From assembly GCF_007644045.2 (NCBI RefSeq), contig NZ_VMDW02000098.1, positions 1 to 64,000 on the forward strand: a stretch of DNA of 64,000 nt. The letters run 5' to 3'. The notes below the pieces were generated by a model. That model made no database searches. It was not told where the DNA came from and saw only the letters and a program-made list of their open reading frames with translations. Shown here piece by piece: positions 54,265-63,198 of this stretch; position 1 is the first letter of the stretch; the number at the start of each line of letters is the position of its first letter. The translations under genes were made by a program, and so were the position numbers. Source of the stretch: Vogesella urethralis. Its GTDB lineage: Bacteria > Pseudomonadota > Gammaproteobacteria > Burkholderiales > Chromobacteriaceae.

Positions 54265-54840
54265 GTGAAGACACCGTTTCCCCGTTTGCCCGCCCGGGCG
54301 CAGGTAGACGCCGCCCGTGGCCGCTTGCGCGCCGGCGGCGTGCTGGCCTACGCCACCGAGTCCTGCTTCGGCCTGGGCTGCAACCCGTTCGACGTGCGTG
54401 CCATCCGCCGCATCCTGGCCATCAAGGGCCGGCCCACGCACAAGGGCCTGATCGTGATTGCGGCCAACCTGCAGCAGCTGCGGCCGCTGATCCGCCCGCT
54501 CACGCCGGCGCAGCTGGCCACCGTGCAACGCTACTGGCCCGGCCCGTACACCTTTTTATTGCCGGCGTCGCGCCGCGTGCCCACGCTGCTGCGCGGGCGG
54601 CATGATAAAATTGCCGTTCGCATCAGCGCCCACGGCGAAGCCGCCGCGCTGTGCCGCGCGCTGGGGTCGCCGCTGGTGTCCACCTCGGCCAACCGGGCCG
54701 GGCAGAAGTCGCTGAAAACCGCCCGCGGCTGTCGCCAGGCCTTCAGCCGCCAGCAGGTGCTGACCCTGCAGGGCCGCATCGGCAAACGCCGCAAACCGTC
54801 TACCATTATCGATCTCGACAGCGGGCGCGTACTGCGCTGA
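54265..54840 (+). CDS. tsaC: Threonylcarbamoyl-AMP synthase-type protein (YrdC/Sua5 family)
   Basis: A 191-residue YrdC-domain protein, which makes L-threonylcarbamoyl-AMP for the t6A37 modification of tRNA. GGVLAYATESCFGLGCNPFD, KGRPTHKGLIVIAANLQQL, YWPGPYTFLLPA, IAVRISAH, SPLVSTSANRAGQ and STIIDLDSGRVLR are diagnostic. The YATESCFGLGC segment takes the place of the more common YPTETVYGLG, the TsaC (rather than Sua5) form. GTG start at 54265. Confidence 0.92.
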   Translation: MKTPFPRLPARAQVDAARGRLRAGGVLAYATESCFGLGCNPFDVRAIRRILAIKGRPTHKGLIVIAANLQQLRPLIRPLTPAQLATVQRYWPGPYTFLLPASRRVPTLLRGRHDKIAVRISAHGEAAALCRALGSPLVSTSANRAGQKSLKTARGCRQAFSRQQVLTLQGRIGKRRKPSTIIDLDSGRVLR

Positions 54841-54858
54841 CGCTGCAAGGAGCCACGA

Positions 54859-55527
54859 GTGCAGGAAATTTCCATCCTCAGCCTGATCATGCACGCCAGC
54901 CTGCCGGTACAACTGGTGATGGCCGGCCTGGTGCTGTTGTCCCTGGTGTCGTGGGGCATCATCTTCAACAAGGTAGCGGTTATCGGGCGTGCCCGTCGTC
55001 ACACCCAGGACTTCGAGCAGCAGTTCTGGAGCGGCACCGACCTGAACAGCCTGTACGAAAAAACCCGTGGCAACAGCGACGCCCAGGGCGCCGAGAAACT
55101 GTTCCAGGCCGGTTTTGCCGAGTTCCTGAAGCTGCGCCGCCAGCCGGGCGTCGATAGCTCCGACCAGCTGGACGGCGCCCGCCGCGCCATGCGCGCCGCC
55201 GCCCAGCGCGAGCTGGACGCGCTGGACCACCACAACAGCTTTCTGGCTACCGTCGGTTCGGTCAGCCCCTACATCGGCCTGTTCGGCACCGTGTGGGGGA
55301 TCATGCACGCCTTCATCGGCCTGGGTAACGCCGGCCAGGCCACGCTGGCTACCGTGGCGCCAGGCATTGCCGAAGCGCTGATCGCCACCGCCATCGGCCT
55401 GTTTGCCGCCATCCCCGCCGTGGTGGCCTACAACCGCTTTGCTGCCGATGTCGACCGCCTGGCGGGCCGCTTTGACTCGTTCATGGAAGAGTTTTCCAAC
55501 ATCCTGCAGCGTCTGGCCGCCAAATAA
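54859..55527 (+). CDS. tolQ: TolQ/ExbB-type proton channel subunit
   Basis: A 222-residue MotA/TolQ/ExbB protein: first membrane helix LPVQLVMAGLVLLSLVSWGIIF, cytoplasmic loop, then two helices in SVSPYIGLFGTVWGIMHAFIGL and VAPGIAEALIATAIGLFAAIPAVVAYNRF. With TolR it uses the proton gradient to energise TolA for outer-membrane constriction. The GTG at 54859 has AAGGAG upstream. tolR does not follow, which is odd: the partner must lie elsewhere. Confidence 0.9.
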   Translation: MQEISILSLIMHASLPVQLVMAGLVLLSLVSWGIIFNKVAVIGRARRHTQDFEQQFWSGTDLNSLYEKTRGNSDAQGAEKLFQAGFAEFLKLRRQPGVDSSDQLDGARRAMRAAAQRELDALDHHNSFLATVGSVSPYIGLFGTVWGIMHAFIGLGNAGQATLATVAPGIAEALIATAIGLFAAIPAVVAYNRFAADVDRLAGRFDSFMEEFSNILQRLAAK

Positions 55528-55563
55528 AGCGCCAGATAAGCCGGGCAGCCGCCACGCAAAAAG

Positions 55564-55583
55564 CCGCTATCGATGGATAGCGG
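55564..55583. repeat. 20-bp hairpin repeat, copy 1
   Basis: CCGCTATCGATGGATAGCGG, an imperfect palindrome 37 bases after tolQ, repeated exactly at 55731-55750. Here it is followed by CGTGAG, not by T. Confidence 0.8.
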
Positions 55584-55595
55584 CGTGAGATTGAA

Positions 55596-55636
55596 GACAA
55601 AGCCTGTTTGCATGGCAAACAGGCTTTGTCTTGTAA
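55596..55636 (+). terminator. Strong 16-bp hairpin after tolQ
   Basis: GACAAAGCCTGTTTGC-ATG-GCAAACAGGCTTTGTC, then TTGTAA. Perfect 16-bp stem; shares its core with the purD terminator. Confidence 0.75.
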
Positions 55637-55730
55637 ACAGCAAGGCTGCCGATTCACGTACGGAAGTGACGCGGCCCGGCTTTGCCGGGGCCGGTAAAAC
55701 CGTAGCCGGAGCCTTGTTCGCAGCCTGATG

Positions 55731-55759
55731 CCGCTATCGATGGATAGCGGCTTTTTGTT
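55731..55759 (+). terminator. 20-bp hairpin repeat, copy 2, with T-run
   Basis: CCGCTATCGATGGATAGCGG followed by CTTTTTGTTT. Same stem as copy 1 but with a terminator tail. Confidence 0.75.
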
Positions 55760-55793
55760 TGCCAGGCGGCACAAGGTTGGCCGCAACGGCCGC

Positions 55794-56390
55794 TCAGGTT
55801 GCCTGCAGCTGGTCGATCAGCCGGTGCAGCGCGTCGGTCAGCGCGCGTACCGAGCCGGGCAGGTCCCAGTTGTCGTCGCCCGGCTGCACCACGTTGGAGA
55901 TGGCGCGCAGCTGCAGGAAGCGCTGCTGCTCCTGCAGGCAGACGTGGAAGAACGCCGCGCCCTCCATGTTTTCGATGTCCACCGCGCTGCTATCGATAAA
56001 CGGCGCCATCGCCACGTTCAACGACGCGCTGCGCGCAGTGCGCCAGCCGCCGTCTGCCGGCAAGTGCGGGCAGGCCAGCGTGTGGCGGCGCTCGAAATCC
56101 ATGTCCAGCGGCAAGTGCGCCAGATGCACAAAGCCGTCCGGCGTGTGAAAGCCCAAATCGGCCTCCACTTCGCTTTCCACCAGCACCACGTCGCCGATGG
56201 CGAGGTCGGCGTGCGGGTAGTAGCCGGCCACCCCGGCCAGAATCAGCCAGTCCGGCCGCCCGGCGTGCAGCGTTTTCAGTGTCTGGTAGGCGGTGGCGGT
56301 CAGCCCCACGCCGCTGACCAGGGTGGTAACGCCGTCGCGCTGGAACAGGCTGGCTTCGGTGGCAGTGGGAAACAGTACGGTGATCTGCAT
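55794..56390 (-). CDS. Nucleosidase of the PNP/UDP family (futalosine hydrolase/MTAN-like)
   Basis: A 198-residue nucleoside-cleaving enzyme: ITVLFPTATEASLF, VSGVGLTATAYQTLKTLHAGRPDWLILAGVAGYYPHADLAIGDVVLVESEVEADLG, and the purine-site segment VDIENMEGAAFFHVC with RAISNVV. Layout resembles MqnB futalosine hydrolase and MTA/SAH nucleosidase. No other futalosine-pathway gene is nearby, so I do not assign MqnB. Start at 56390, 5 bases from a GTTGGCCGC motif. Confidence 0.82.
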   Translation of the reverse strand: MQITVLFPTATEASLFQRDGVTTLVSGVGLTATAYQTLKTLHAGRPDWLILAGVAGYYPHADLAIGDVVLVESEVEADLGFHTPDGFVHLAHLPLDMDFERRHTLACPHLPADGGWRTARSASLNVAMAPFIDSSAVDIENMEGAAFFHVCLQEQQRFLQLRAISNVVQPGDDNWDLPGSVRALTDALHRLIDQLQAT

Positions 56391-56463
56391 ACAGGTTGGC
56401 CGCAATAAAAGGAGATGACCGATTCTAGCGCCCCCGCGCTGCGGCCAACAGCCACCGCCGCGC

Positions 56464-56469
56464 TACAAT
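56464..56469 (+). promoter_or_regulatory. Candidate -10 box (TACAAT) very close to start codon
   Basis: TACAAT ends six bases before the ATG at 56475, so a transcript from it would be leaderless. Confidence 0.35.
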
Positions 56470-56474
56470 GCCGC

Positions 56475-56969
56475 ATGGCAGACATCAAATACCTGGCGGG
56501 CTACCCGCCGCACCTCATCGAACAAGTGGCCGGCCTGCTGCAGGCCGGCAAGCTGGGCGCCTGGGTGGCCAGCCGCTACCCCGACAGCCACGACATCCAG
56601 ACCGACCGCGCGCTGTACGATTACGTCACCGAGCTGAAGCAGCGCTACATGAAAAACGCCGGCGCGCTGGCCAAGGTGGTGTACGACAACAACCTGCACC
56701 CGATGCGCGGCACCCTGGGCACTAACGCCTTTGTATCGCGGGTGCAGGGCGGCAAGCTCAAAAGCAAGAATGAAATCCGCATCGGCAGCCTGTTCCGCGA
56801 CGCACCGGAAGCCTTCCTGCGCATGATCGTGGTACACGAGCTGGCGCACCTGAAGGTGAAAGACCACGACAAGGCGTTTTACCAGCTGTGCTGCCACATG
56901 GAGCCGCACTATCACCAGCTGGAATTCGACATGCGGCTATGGCTGCTGGCGCGCGAGGCGGAGGCGTAG
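56475..56969 (+). CDS. YgjP/M48-like metallopeptidase domain protein
   Basis: A 164-residue zinc-peptidase-like protein (YgjP, DUF45 group). Zinc motif HELAHLKVKDHDKAFY (H-E-x-x-H plus a distal His), preceded by LFRDAPEAFLRMIVV. The N-terminus MADIKYLAGYPPHLIEQV aligns with the family start at 56475; an in-frame ATG at 56415 has AAAGGAG too close to serve. The function is unproven; related SprT-type proteins act on DNA-protein links. Confidence 0.85.
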   Translation: MADIKYLAGYPPHLIEQVAGLLQAGKLGAWVASRYPDSHDIQTDRALYDYVTELKQRYMKNAGALAKVVYDNNLHPMRGTLGTNAFVSRVQGGKLKSKNEIRIGSLFRDAPEAFLRMIVVHELAHLKVKDHDKAFYQLCCHMEPHYHQLEFDMRLWLLAREAEA

Positions 56970-57052
56970 CCGTTTGGTGGCTTATCCGGGCTACGGCTCG
57001 GGTGTGCACCTCGTGCGCCGTTGCCCAAGCGCCAGCGTCAGCGCCCAAACAA

Positions 57053-57080
57053 AAAACGCCCCGTCTCGACGGGGCGTTTT
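57053..57080. terminator. Bidirectional rho-independent terminator
   Basis: AAAACGCCCCGTC-TC-GACGGGGCGTTTT between the plus-strand metallopeptidase gene and the minus-strand pgi. Confidence 0.92.
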
Positions 57081-57109
57081 GCTGTGGCAGGGCCAGGTTG
57101 GCCGCAGGC

Positions 57110-58759
57110 TTAGTGGCCGGCGTTGGCGCGGCGGTAGCGTTCGATCAGCGCGGTGGTGGAGCTGTCGTGCGGCGCGCTCTTGAGTTTGCCGGCCAGCTCG
57201 GCGTGGATGGTTTTGGCCAGCTGTTTGCCCAGCTCCACGCCCCATTGGTCGAAGCTGTTGATGCCCCAGATCACGCCTTGCACGAAGATTTTGTGTTCGT
57301 ACAGCGCAATCAGGCTGCCCAGGTTGCGCGGGTCGAGGCGGTCCATCAGCAGTGCGTTGGTGGGGCGGTTGCCGCCAAACACCTTGTGCGGCACCAGCGC
57401 TTCCAGCGCGTCGCCTTTCAGGCCTTGTGCGGTCAGCTCCTCGCGCACTTCGTCGGCGGTTTTGCCGCGCATGAAGGCTTCGGCCTGGGCAAACACGTTG
57501 GCCAGCAGGATTTCGTGGTGGCCCGGCAGGCTGGAGCTGTTTTTCAGCGAGCAGATCAGGTCGATCGGCGAGATGTGGGTGCCCTGGTGCAGCAGCTGGA
57601 AGAAAGCATGCTGGCCGTTGATGCCGGTTTCGCCCCAGATGATGGGCGCGGTTTCAAAGTCGACCGGGCTGCCGTCCAGGCAGGTTTGCTTGCCGTTGGA
57701 TTCCATGTCCAGTTGCTGGATGAAAGCCGGCAGGCGGTGCAGGTACTGGTCGTACGGGGCGATGACGTGGCTGCCGCCGCCGTAGTAGTTGATGTACCAG
57801 ATGCCGATCATGGCCAGCAGCACCGGCATGTTCTGTTCGAACGAGGCGTTGGCGAAGTGCTGGTCCATGATGTGGGCGCCGTTCAGCAGCTCGGTGAAGT
57901 TTTCTTCGCCCAGGTACAGCATGATGGGCAGGCCGATGGCCGACCACAGGCTATAGCGGCCGCCGACCCAGTCCCAGAATTCGAACATATTGGCCGGGTC
58001 GATGCCGAACTCGGCCACGGCTTTCTTGTTGGTGGAGACCGCCACGAAGTGCTTGGCCACCGCTTTTTCGTCACGCGCGCGCGCGACGAACCATTCGCGG
58101 GCGGTCAGCGCGTTGGTCAGCGTTTCCTGGGTGGTGAAGGTTTTGGATTCCACCACGAACAGGGTGGTTTCCGGGTGTACCTTTTTCAGCGTTTCCTTCA
58201 GCTGGGCGCCGTCCACGTTGGACACGAAGTGCATGTTCATGCGCGGGTGGCCAAACGGCTTGAGCGCGCTGCACACCATCAGCGGGCCGAGGTCGCTGCC
58301 GCCGATGCCGATGTTGACGATGTCGGTAATCGGCTGGTGGGTGTAGCCCAGCCATTCGCCGCTACGCACCGCATGACAGAACTTGCCCATGCGCGCCAGC
58401 ACCGAGTTCACCTTGGGCATCACGTCTTCGCCGTCCACCAGAATGGGCGAGTTGGTGCGGTTGCGCAGCGCCACGTGCAGCACGGCGCGGTTCTCGGTGC
58501 GGTTGATCTTCTCGCCCTTGAACATGGCTTTCAGCTTGGCCGGCAGGCCGGCTTCGCGCGCCAGCTGCATCAGGCCGGCGAGTGTGTCGTCGGTGATGCG
58601 GTTTTTCGAGTAGTCCAGGAACAGGCCGCCCACTTCCAGCGAATAGCGCTCGGCGCGCTGCGGGTCGCTGGCAAACAGGTCGCGCATGTGCACGTTTTTG
58701 GCTTCGGCAAAATGGTCCCACAGGGCGTGCCAGGCGGGGAGCTGGGTGAGGGCGCTCAT
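57110..58759 (-). CDS. pgi: Glucose-6-phosphate isomerase
   Basis: A 549-residue Pgi converting glucose 6-phosphate to fructose 6-phosphate. Typical segments: [81 protein letters not shown] and GVELGKQLA. Full length. Last gene of the zwf-pgl-glk-hexR-pgi cluster, 45 bases after hexR. Confidence 0.97.
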   Translation of the reverse strand: MSALTQLPAWHALWDHFAEAKNVHMRDLFASDPQRAERYSLEVGGLFLDYSKNRITDDTLAGLMQLAREAGLPAKLKAMFKGEKINRTENRAVLHVALRNRTNSPILVDGEDVMPKVNSVLARMGKFCHAVRSGEWLGYTHQPITDIVNIGIGGSDLGPLMVCSALKPFGHPRMNMHFVSNVDGAQLKETLKKVHPETTLFVVESKTFTTQETLTNALTAREWFVARARDEKAVAKHFVAVSTNKKAVAEFGIDPANMFEFWDWVGGRYSLWSAIGLPIMLYLGEENFTELLNGAHIMDQHFANASFEQNMPVLLAMIGIWYINYYGGGSHVIAPYDQYLHRLPAFIQQLDMESNGKQTCLDGSPVDFETAPIIWGETGINGQHAFFQLLHQGTHISPIDLICSLKNSSSLPGHHEILLANVFAQAEAFMRGKTADEVREELTAQGLKGDALEALVPHKVFGGNRPTNALLMDRLDPRNLGSLIALYEHKIFVQGVIWGINSFDQWGVELGKQLAKTIHAELAGKLKSAPHDSSTTALIERYRRANAGH

Positions 58760-58804
58760 GTTTTCTCCATCTTCTGTGTGTCTGCTGCCAACCCGTGGCG
58801 CAGC

Positions 58805-59656
58805 TTATTCGTCGTCGTTGTCGTTGCGCAGCCGTTTTTGCCTCAGGCTGCGTTTGGCTTTTTCCAGTTGCGTGGCGAGGCCAGGGCCGCGTTTGAGCGC
58901 CACGCCCACGGTGAGGATGTCGATCAGCACCAGGTGCAGGATGCGGCTGAGCATCGGGCTGTAGGTTTCGTTGTCTTCCGGTGAGTCCACTTCCAGCGTC
59001 ACGGTGGCGCGTTCGGCCAGCGGCGTGCCCGGCACGGTGATGGCAATCACCTTGGCGCCGCTTTCCAGCGCGGCGTTGACGGCGTCCATCAGCTCGCGCG
59101 AGCGGCCGGAGCTGGAAATGGCCACCAGCACGTCGTCCGGCGTCAGCAGCGTGGCGGCCATGATCTGGATGTGGCTGTCGGCATACGCCACGGTGGGGAT
59201 GCCGAAGCGGAAGAACTTGTGCTGAGCGTCGGCGGCGATGATGCCGGAGTTGCCCAGGCCGTAAAACTCGATGCGGCGGGCGTGCGACAGCAGGTTGACG
59301 GCGGCGTCCACCGCTTGCGGGTTGACGTCGTTACGGCACTTCAGCAGCGCGGTGACGGTGTTGTCGAACACCTTGGCGGTGATCTCCGACACCGGGTCTT
59401 CCGGGCGCACGCTGGAGTGCACGTAGGGTACGCCGCCTACCAGGGTGCCGGCCAGCTTCAGCTTGAAGTCGGACAGGCCGGAAAAACCCATGCTGCGGCA
59501 GAAGCGGATCACCGTCGGCTGGCTGACGCCGGCGCTGGCGGCGATGTCGGACACCGCCGATTGCATGACGGTATACGGTTGCGCCAGTACCTGCTCGGCC
59601 ACCCGGCGCTCGGCGCCGGACAGCTTGTCCAGCTCGCTGCGGATTTTCTCAAGCAT
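58805..59656 (-). CDS. hexR: RpiR-family regulator HexR
   Basis: A 283-residue regulator: N-terminal HTH (AVSDIAASAGVSQPTVIRFCRSMGFSGLSDFKLKL, about 34-68) and C-terminal SIS sugar-phosphate domain (RIEFYGLGNSGIIAADAQHKFFRFG, DVLVAISSSGRSREL). HexR binds 2-keto-3-deoxy-6-phosphogluconate, which releases it from operators of central-carbon genes. Sits inside the operon it most likely controls; TGTAGT-N3-AYTACC sites at zwf and edd fit its known motif. Overlaps glk by eight bases. Confidence 0.93.
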   Translation of the reverse strand: MLEKIRSELDKLSGAERRVAEQVLAQPYTVMQSAVSDIAASAGVSQPTVIRFCRSMGFSGLSDFKLKLAGTLVGGVPYVHSSVRPEDPVSEITAKVFDNTVTALLKCRNDVNPQAVDAAVNLLSHARRIEFYGLGNSGIIAADAQHKFFRFGIPTVAYADSHIQIMAATLLTPDDVLVAISSSGRSRELMDAVNAALESGAKVIAITVPGTPLAERATVTLEVDSPEDNETYSPMLSRILHLVLIDILTVGVALKRGPGLATQLEKAKRSLRQKRLRNDNDDE

Positions 59657-60635
59657 CGTGCTCTCCCAGATGGCTGCGCAGCGCGGCGCGCACGCCAACC
59701 AGCGCAGGGTAGGGGCTGTGAATCACGTATACCGGCATGGCGCCGGTGTAGCCGGCAAAGCGGCCGGTGGCTTCGAAGCGGGCGCGGAAGGCGGAGCGGG
59801 CAAAGAAGTCGCCCAGGCGCGGTACCACGCCGCCGCCGATGTACACGCCACCGACAGCGCCCAGCGTCAGCGCCAGGTTGGCCGCCGCGGTGCCCAGCAT
59901 GGCGCAGAACAGTTCCAGCACGCGCACGCAGCGCGCATCGCGGCCGGACAGGCCGCGTTCGCTGATCTGCGCTGCCGACAGCTGGCCTGCGGCTTCGCCA
60001 GCCTGCACGCTCAGTGCGTCGTGGATCAGCTCCAGGCCGGGGCCGGACAGCAAACGCTCGGCCGAGACATGCTCGCCAAAGCGGGTTTGCGCGTAGCGCA
60101 GTAGCGCGGCTTCGTCGTCGTCCAGCGGCGAAAACGCCACGTGGCCGCCTTCGCCGGCGATGGCCACCCAGTCGCCGCCTGCCGGCAGCAGGCCGGACAC
60201 GCCCAGGCCGGTGCCGGCACCGATCAGCGCCTTGGCGCCCGGCTTGGCGTCGCCGCCGCCCACTTGTACCAGCTCGTCGGCCGGCAGGTGCGGTAGCGAC
60301 AGCGCCAGCGCGGTGAAGTCGTTCAGCACCAGCAGGGTGTGGAAGCCCAGCGCCTGGCGCGTTTCCTCGATCGAGAACGACCAGTGGTGGTTGGTCATCT
60401 GCACGCGGTCGCCGTTAACCGGGTTGGCAATACCAATGGCGGCGTGGTGCACGGCGCGGGTGTGCGCGTTTTCCAGGTAGCTGCGCATGGCGTCGGCCAG
60501 CGTGGCGTAGTCCTTGCACGGCAGCACGTCGATGTCTTCGATGACGCCCGGCGCGGTTTCCAGGGCAAAACGGGCGTTGGTGCCGCCGATGTCGGCCAGC
60601 AGGCGCGGGAAGGGATTAGGCTGCCCAGTAGACAT
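59649..60635 (-). CDS. glk: Glucokinase
   Basis: A 328-residue bacterial glucokinase: FPRLLADIGGTNARFALE (phosphate loop), IGIANPVNGDRVQMTNHHWSFS, LVLNDFTALALSLPHLP, the GAGTGLGVSGLLPAG loop and EGGHVAFSP. Produces glucose 6-phosphate for zwf. Start at 60635 lies inside the 3' end of pgl (20-base overlap). Confidence 0.95.
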   Translation of the reverse strand: MSTGQPNPFPRLLADIGGTNARFALETAPGVIEDIDVLPCKDYATLADAMRSYLENAHTRAVHHAAIGIANPVNGDRVQMTNHHWSFSIEETRQALGFHTLLVLNDFTALALSLPHLPADELVQVGGGDAKPGAKALIGAGTGLGVSGLLPAGGDWVAIAGEGGHVAFSPLDDDEAALLRYAQTRFGEHVSAERLLSGPGLELIHDALSVQAGEAAGQLSAAQISERGLSGRDARCVRVLELFCAMLGTAAANLALTLGAVGGVYIGGGVVPRLGDFFARSAFRARFEATGRFAGYTGAMPVYVIHSPYPALVGVRAALRSHLGEHDA

Positions 60636-61308
60636 GAAGCGGTTTCTCCGAAGGCTGCAGCAGGTAGCTGATGGGGTAGGTGGCGTCCACGGCTTGCGCG
60701 GCGGTGTCGAGCACGGTGCGTTTGCCGGCGCCGGCAATGGCCAGGTACAGCTTGCCGCTGCGTTGCAGTTCGGCCAGCGTCATGCTGATGCGGCGGTGCG
60801 GTGCCGCCGGCGGCACGATGCCGATCAGCGCCTGCGGGTTGGCCGCATCCAGGCCTTCCGCCAGGTTATCGGCAGCCGGGAACAGCGACGCAGTGTGGCC
60901 GTCGTCGCCCATGCCCAGCACCACCACGTCCGGCGTTTGCCACAGCGTTTGTGCCGTGGCCAGCTCTTGCTCGGGGTTGGCCGCGGTGTTCACCAGCGGC
61001 AGGAAGGCGGCGGCGGCGGCCGGGCCTTGCAGCAGGTACTGGCGTACCAGGCCGGCGTTGCTGTCGGCGTGCTCGGGCGGCACCACGCGCTCGTCTACCA
61101 GCGTGATGGTCACGCGCTGCCAGTCCAGCGCCGTCTGCGCCAGCGCCTGGAAGAACGGTACCGGCGAGCGGCCGCCGGACACGGCCAGCGTGGCGCGGCC
61201 GCGGCTGTCGATGGCGGCGGCCAGGTCGGCAGCTACCGCTTGGGCCAGGGCCGCGCTCGCGTCGGCGGCCTGGGAAAATTCATTCAGATGCATCTCTGTA
61301 TCGTCCAT
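60616..61308 (-). CDS. pgl: 6-phosphogluconolactonase
   Basis: A 230-residue DevB/SOL-type lactonase: AVSGGRSPVPFFQALAQTALDW, ITLVDERVVPPEHADSNAGLVRQYLL, DVVVLGMGDDGHTASLFPAADNL and SMTLAELQRSGKLYLAIAGAGKRTVL. Hydrolyses the zwf product. An ATG at 61293 (MHLNEF) is an alternative start. Follows zwf after 168 bases that hold one GTTGGCCGC motif. Confidence 0.95.
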   Translation of the reverse strand: MDDTEMHLNEFSQAADASAALAQAVAADLAAAIDSRGRATLAVSGGRSPVPFFQALAQTALDWQRVTITLVDERVVPPEHADSNAGLVRQYLLQGPAAAAAFLPLVNTAANPEQELATAQTLWQTPDVVVLGMGDDGHTASLFPAADNLAEGLDAANPQALIGIVPPAAPHRRISMTLAELQRSGKLYLAIAGAGKRTVLDTAAQAVDATYPISYLLQPSEKPLHVYWAA

Positions 61309-61476
61309 GCAGGGGTCGTCTTGCGGCGACCTGATCGGCCCGGTGGGCCGGGCTCGACAGTGTTGTCGGCCACCGCCCTGCGCAAAGGTGGGGCAGGGTG
61401 GTGGCCGCGTTGCTACCCGGTGCTGCCGGGTGCCAGGTTGGCCGCAACGCGGGGGCGGGCCAGCCTTATATCGTGA

Positions 61477-62949
61477 TTAACACTCTTCGTGCCAGCTGAT
61501 GCCGTCACGGCTGAGCAGCGCACTGGAGGCGGCGGGGCCCCAGGTACCGGCGGTGTACTGCTTGGGTGGAATGGTGCTGCGCGCCCAATTGTCCATGATG
61601 GGTTCTACCCAGCGCCAGGCTTCCACCAGCTCGTCGCGGCGCATGAACAGCGCCAGCTTGCCACGGATCACGTCCAGCAGCAGGCGCTCGTAAGCGTCGG
61701 CACGGCGGGCTTTGAACGATTCGTGGAAGTCCAGGTTCAGGTGTACCGGCTGCAGGCGCTGGGTGTCGCCCGGCTCCTTGGACAGGAAGTACAAGCGGAT
61801 GCTTTCTTCCGGTTGCAGGCGGATCACCATGCGGTTGGCGATGTTCTGGCCGGTGGGGTTGGCGTACAGGTGGTGCGGCACGTCGCGGAAATTGATGACG
61901 ATCTCGGCCAGACGTTCCTGCATGCGCTTGCCGGTGCGCAGGAAGAACGGCACGCCGGACCAGCGCCAGTTGTCGATCTCGGCCTTGATGGCGACGAAGG
62001 TTTCGGTCTGGCTGCCGGCCGGAATGCCCTGCTCCTGCAGGTAGCCGATCACCGGCTGGCCAGCTACGGCGCCGGCCTTGTACTGGCCGCGCACGGTCTT
62101 GTTGGCCACGTCCTGCTCGCCGAACGGGCGCAGCGCTTTCAGTACCTTGAGTTTTTCGTCGCGGACCGCGTCGGCGCCCAGGTTGGCCGGCGGCTCCATC
62201 GCCACGATACAGAGCAGCTGCAGCAGGTGGTTTTGCACCATGTCGCGCAGCGCGCCGGTGCTGTCGTAAAAGTCGCCACGGGTGCCGACGCCCAGGTCTT
62301 CCGAGATGGTGATCTGCACGTCGTGAATCCACTCGCGGCGCCACAGCGGCTCGAACAGCGCGTTGGCAAAGCGGATGGCCAGCAGGTTCTGTACCGACTC
62401 CTTACCCAGGTAGTGGTCGATACGGTACAGCTGCTCTTCCTTGAAGTGGCGGGCGACGGCTTCGTTGATCTCGTTGGACGATTCCAGGTCGTGGCCCAGC
62501 GGTTTTTCCAGCACCACACGCACCTTGTCGTGGTTCAGGCCGACGGCGGCGAGGTTGTCGCAGATGCCTTCAAACAGGTCGGGCGCGGTGGCCAGGTAGC
62601 AGACGGTGACGCGGTCGCCGCCGGCTTTTACCGCCTCGGCCAGCGCCGGGTAGTGTTCCGGGGTGGCAGCGTCTACCTTGAGGTATTGCACCCGTGCCAG
62701 GAAGCTGTTCCAGTGTTCGGTGGAGAAGTGCTCCTTCACGTGTACGCGCGCGTTCTTTTCTACCATGGCCAAGTAGTCTTCCCGGCTCATGTCGCGGCGG
62801 CCCAGCGCCAGGATACGGCCTTCTTCGTGCAGCAGGCCGGCGGCGTGGGCCTGGTAAAGCGACGGCAGCAGCTTGCGCATCACCAAGTCGCCGGTGCCCC
62901 CGAACAGCACCATATCGAAGGCCGGGGTGTGCAGGTTTGCGTTCTCCAT
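61477..62949 (-). CDS. zwf: Glucose-6-phosphate 1-dehydrogenase
   Basis: A 490-residue G6PDH: coenzyme motif FDMVLFGGTGDLVMRKLLPSLY at 10-31, active site YRIDHYLGKESVQNL (about 175-189), and EKPLGHDLESS. Feeds the pentose phosphate and Entner-Doudoroff routes. The start at 62949 (MENANLH) is chosen over 62997, which lies across the promoter and HexR site. Confidence 0.97.
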   Translation of the reverse strand: MENANLHTPAFDMVLFGGTGDLVMRKLLPSLYQAHAAGLLHEEGRILALGRRDMSREDYLAMVEKNARVHVKEHFSTEHWNSFLARVQYLKVDAATPEHYPALAEAVKAGGDRVTVCYLATAPDLFEGICDNLAAVGLNHDKVRVVLEKPLGHDLESSNEINEAVARHFKEEQLYRIDHYLGKESVQNLLAIRFANALFEPLWRREWIHDVQITISEDLGVGTRGDFYDSTGALRDMVQNHLLQLLCIVAMEPPANLGADAVRDEKLKVLKALRPFGEQDVANKTVRGQYKAGAVAGQPVIGYLQEQGIPAGSQTETFVAIKAEIDNWRWSGVPFFLRTGKRMQERLAEIVINFRDVPHHLYANPTGQNIANRMVIRLQPEESIRLYFLSKEPGDTQRLQPVHLNLDFHESFKARRADAYERLLLDVIRGKLALFMRRDELVEAWRWVEPIMDNWARSTIPPKQYTAGTWGPAASSALLSRDGISWHEEC

Positions 62950-62976
62950 CCTGATTGTTCTCGCACAAGGTTGTGA

Positions 62977-62991
62977 TGTAGTTATATTACC
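62977..62991. promoter_or_regulatory. HexR operator at zwf
   Basis: TGTAGT-TAT-ATTACC, a near palindrome matching the HexR motif (TGTARTNNNAYTACA type). It overlaps the proposed -10 of zwf. Confidence 0.75.
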
Positions 62992-63011
62992 AAACAAGCC
63001 CCACTTGTCTA
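62984..63011 (-). promoter_or_regulatory. Probable zwf promoter
   Basis: On the minus strand TAGACA (63011-63006), a 16-base spacer and TAATAT (62989-62984), 35 bases from the start codon. HexR bound at 62977-62991 would cover the -10. Confidence 0.55.
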
Positions 63012-63141
63012 TGTCGATTATTCAGGCCATGCCGTTGCCTGGTGGCGTGTTGTTGGCGGCCAACAAACCTTCAAATAATTGATTTGTAATGTTTTTTTGG
63101 CAAATTTTGCCATTGGCGTCAGCTTTTTGTGGTGTAGCGCC

Positions 63142-63170
63142 TTGCAAACAGACTGTAGTAAAACTACCAT
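63142..63170 (+). promoter_or_regulatory. Probable edd promoter
   Basis: TTGCAA (63142-63147), 17-base spacer, TACCAT (63165-63170), 29 bases before the start codon. The HexR site lies in the spacer and -10. Confidence 0.55.
63154..63168. promoter_or_regulatory. HexR operator at edd
   Basis: TGTAGT-AAA-ACTACC, same form as the site at 62977. The two sites are 177 bases apart between divergent genes. Confidence 0.78.
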
Positions 63171-63198
63171 TCGATCACCTCCATCAGGGTCGATACCA

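Noticed and set aside
55794-56390. Assignment of the nucleosidase as MqnB of the futalosine menaquinone pathway
   Set aside because: Sequence fits the wider PNP/UDP family and no other futalosine gene is in view.
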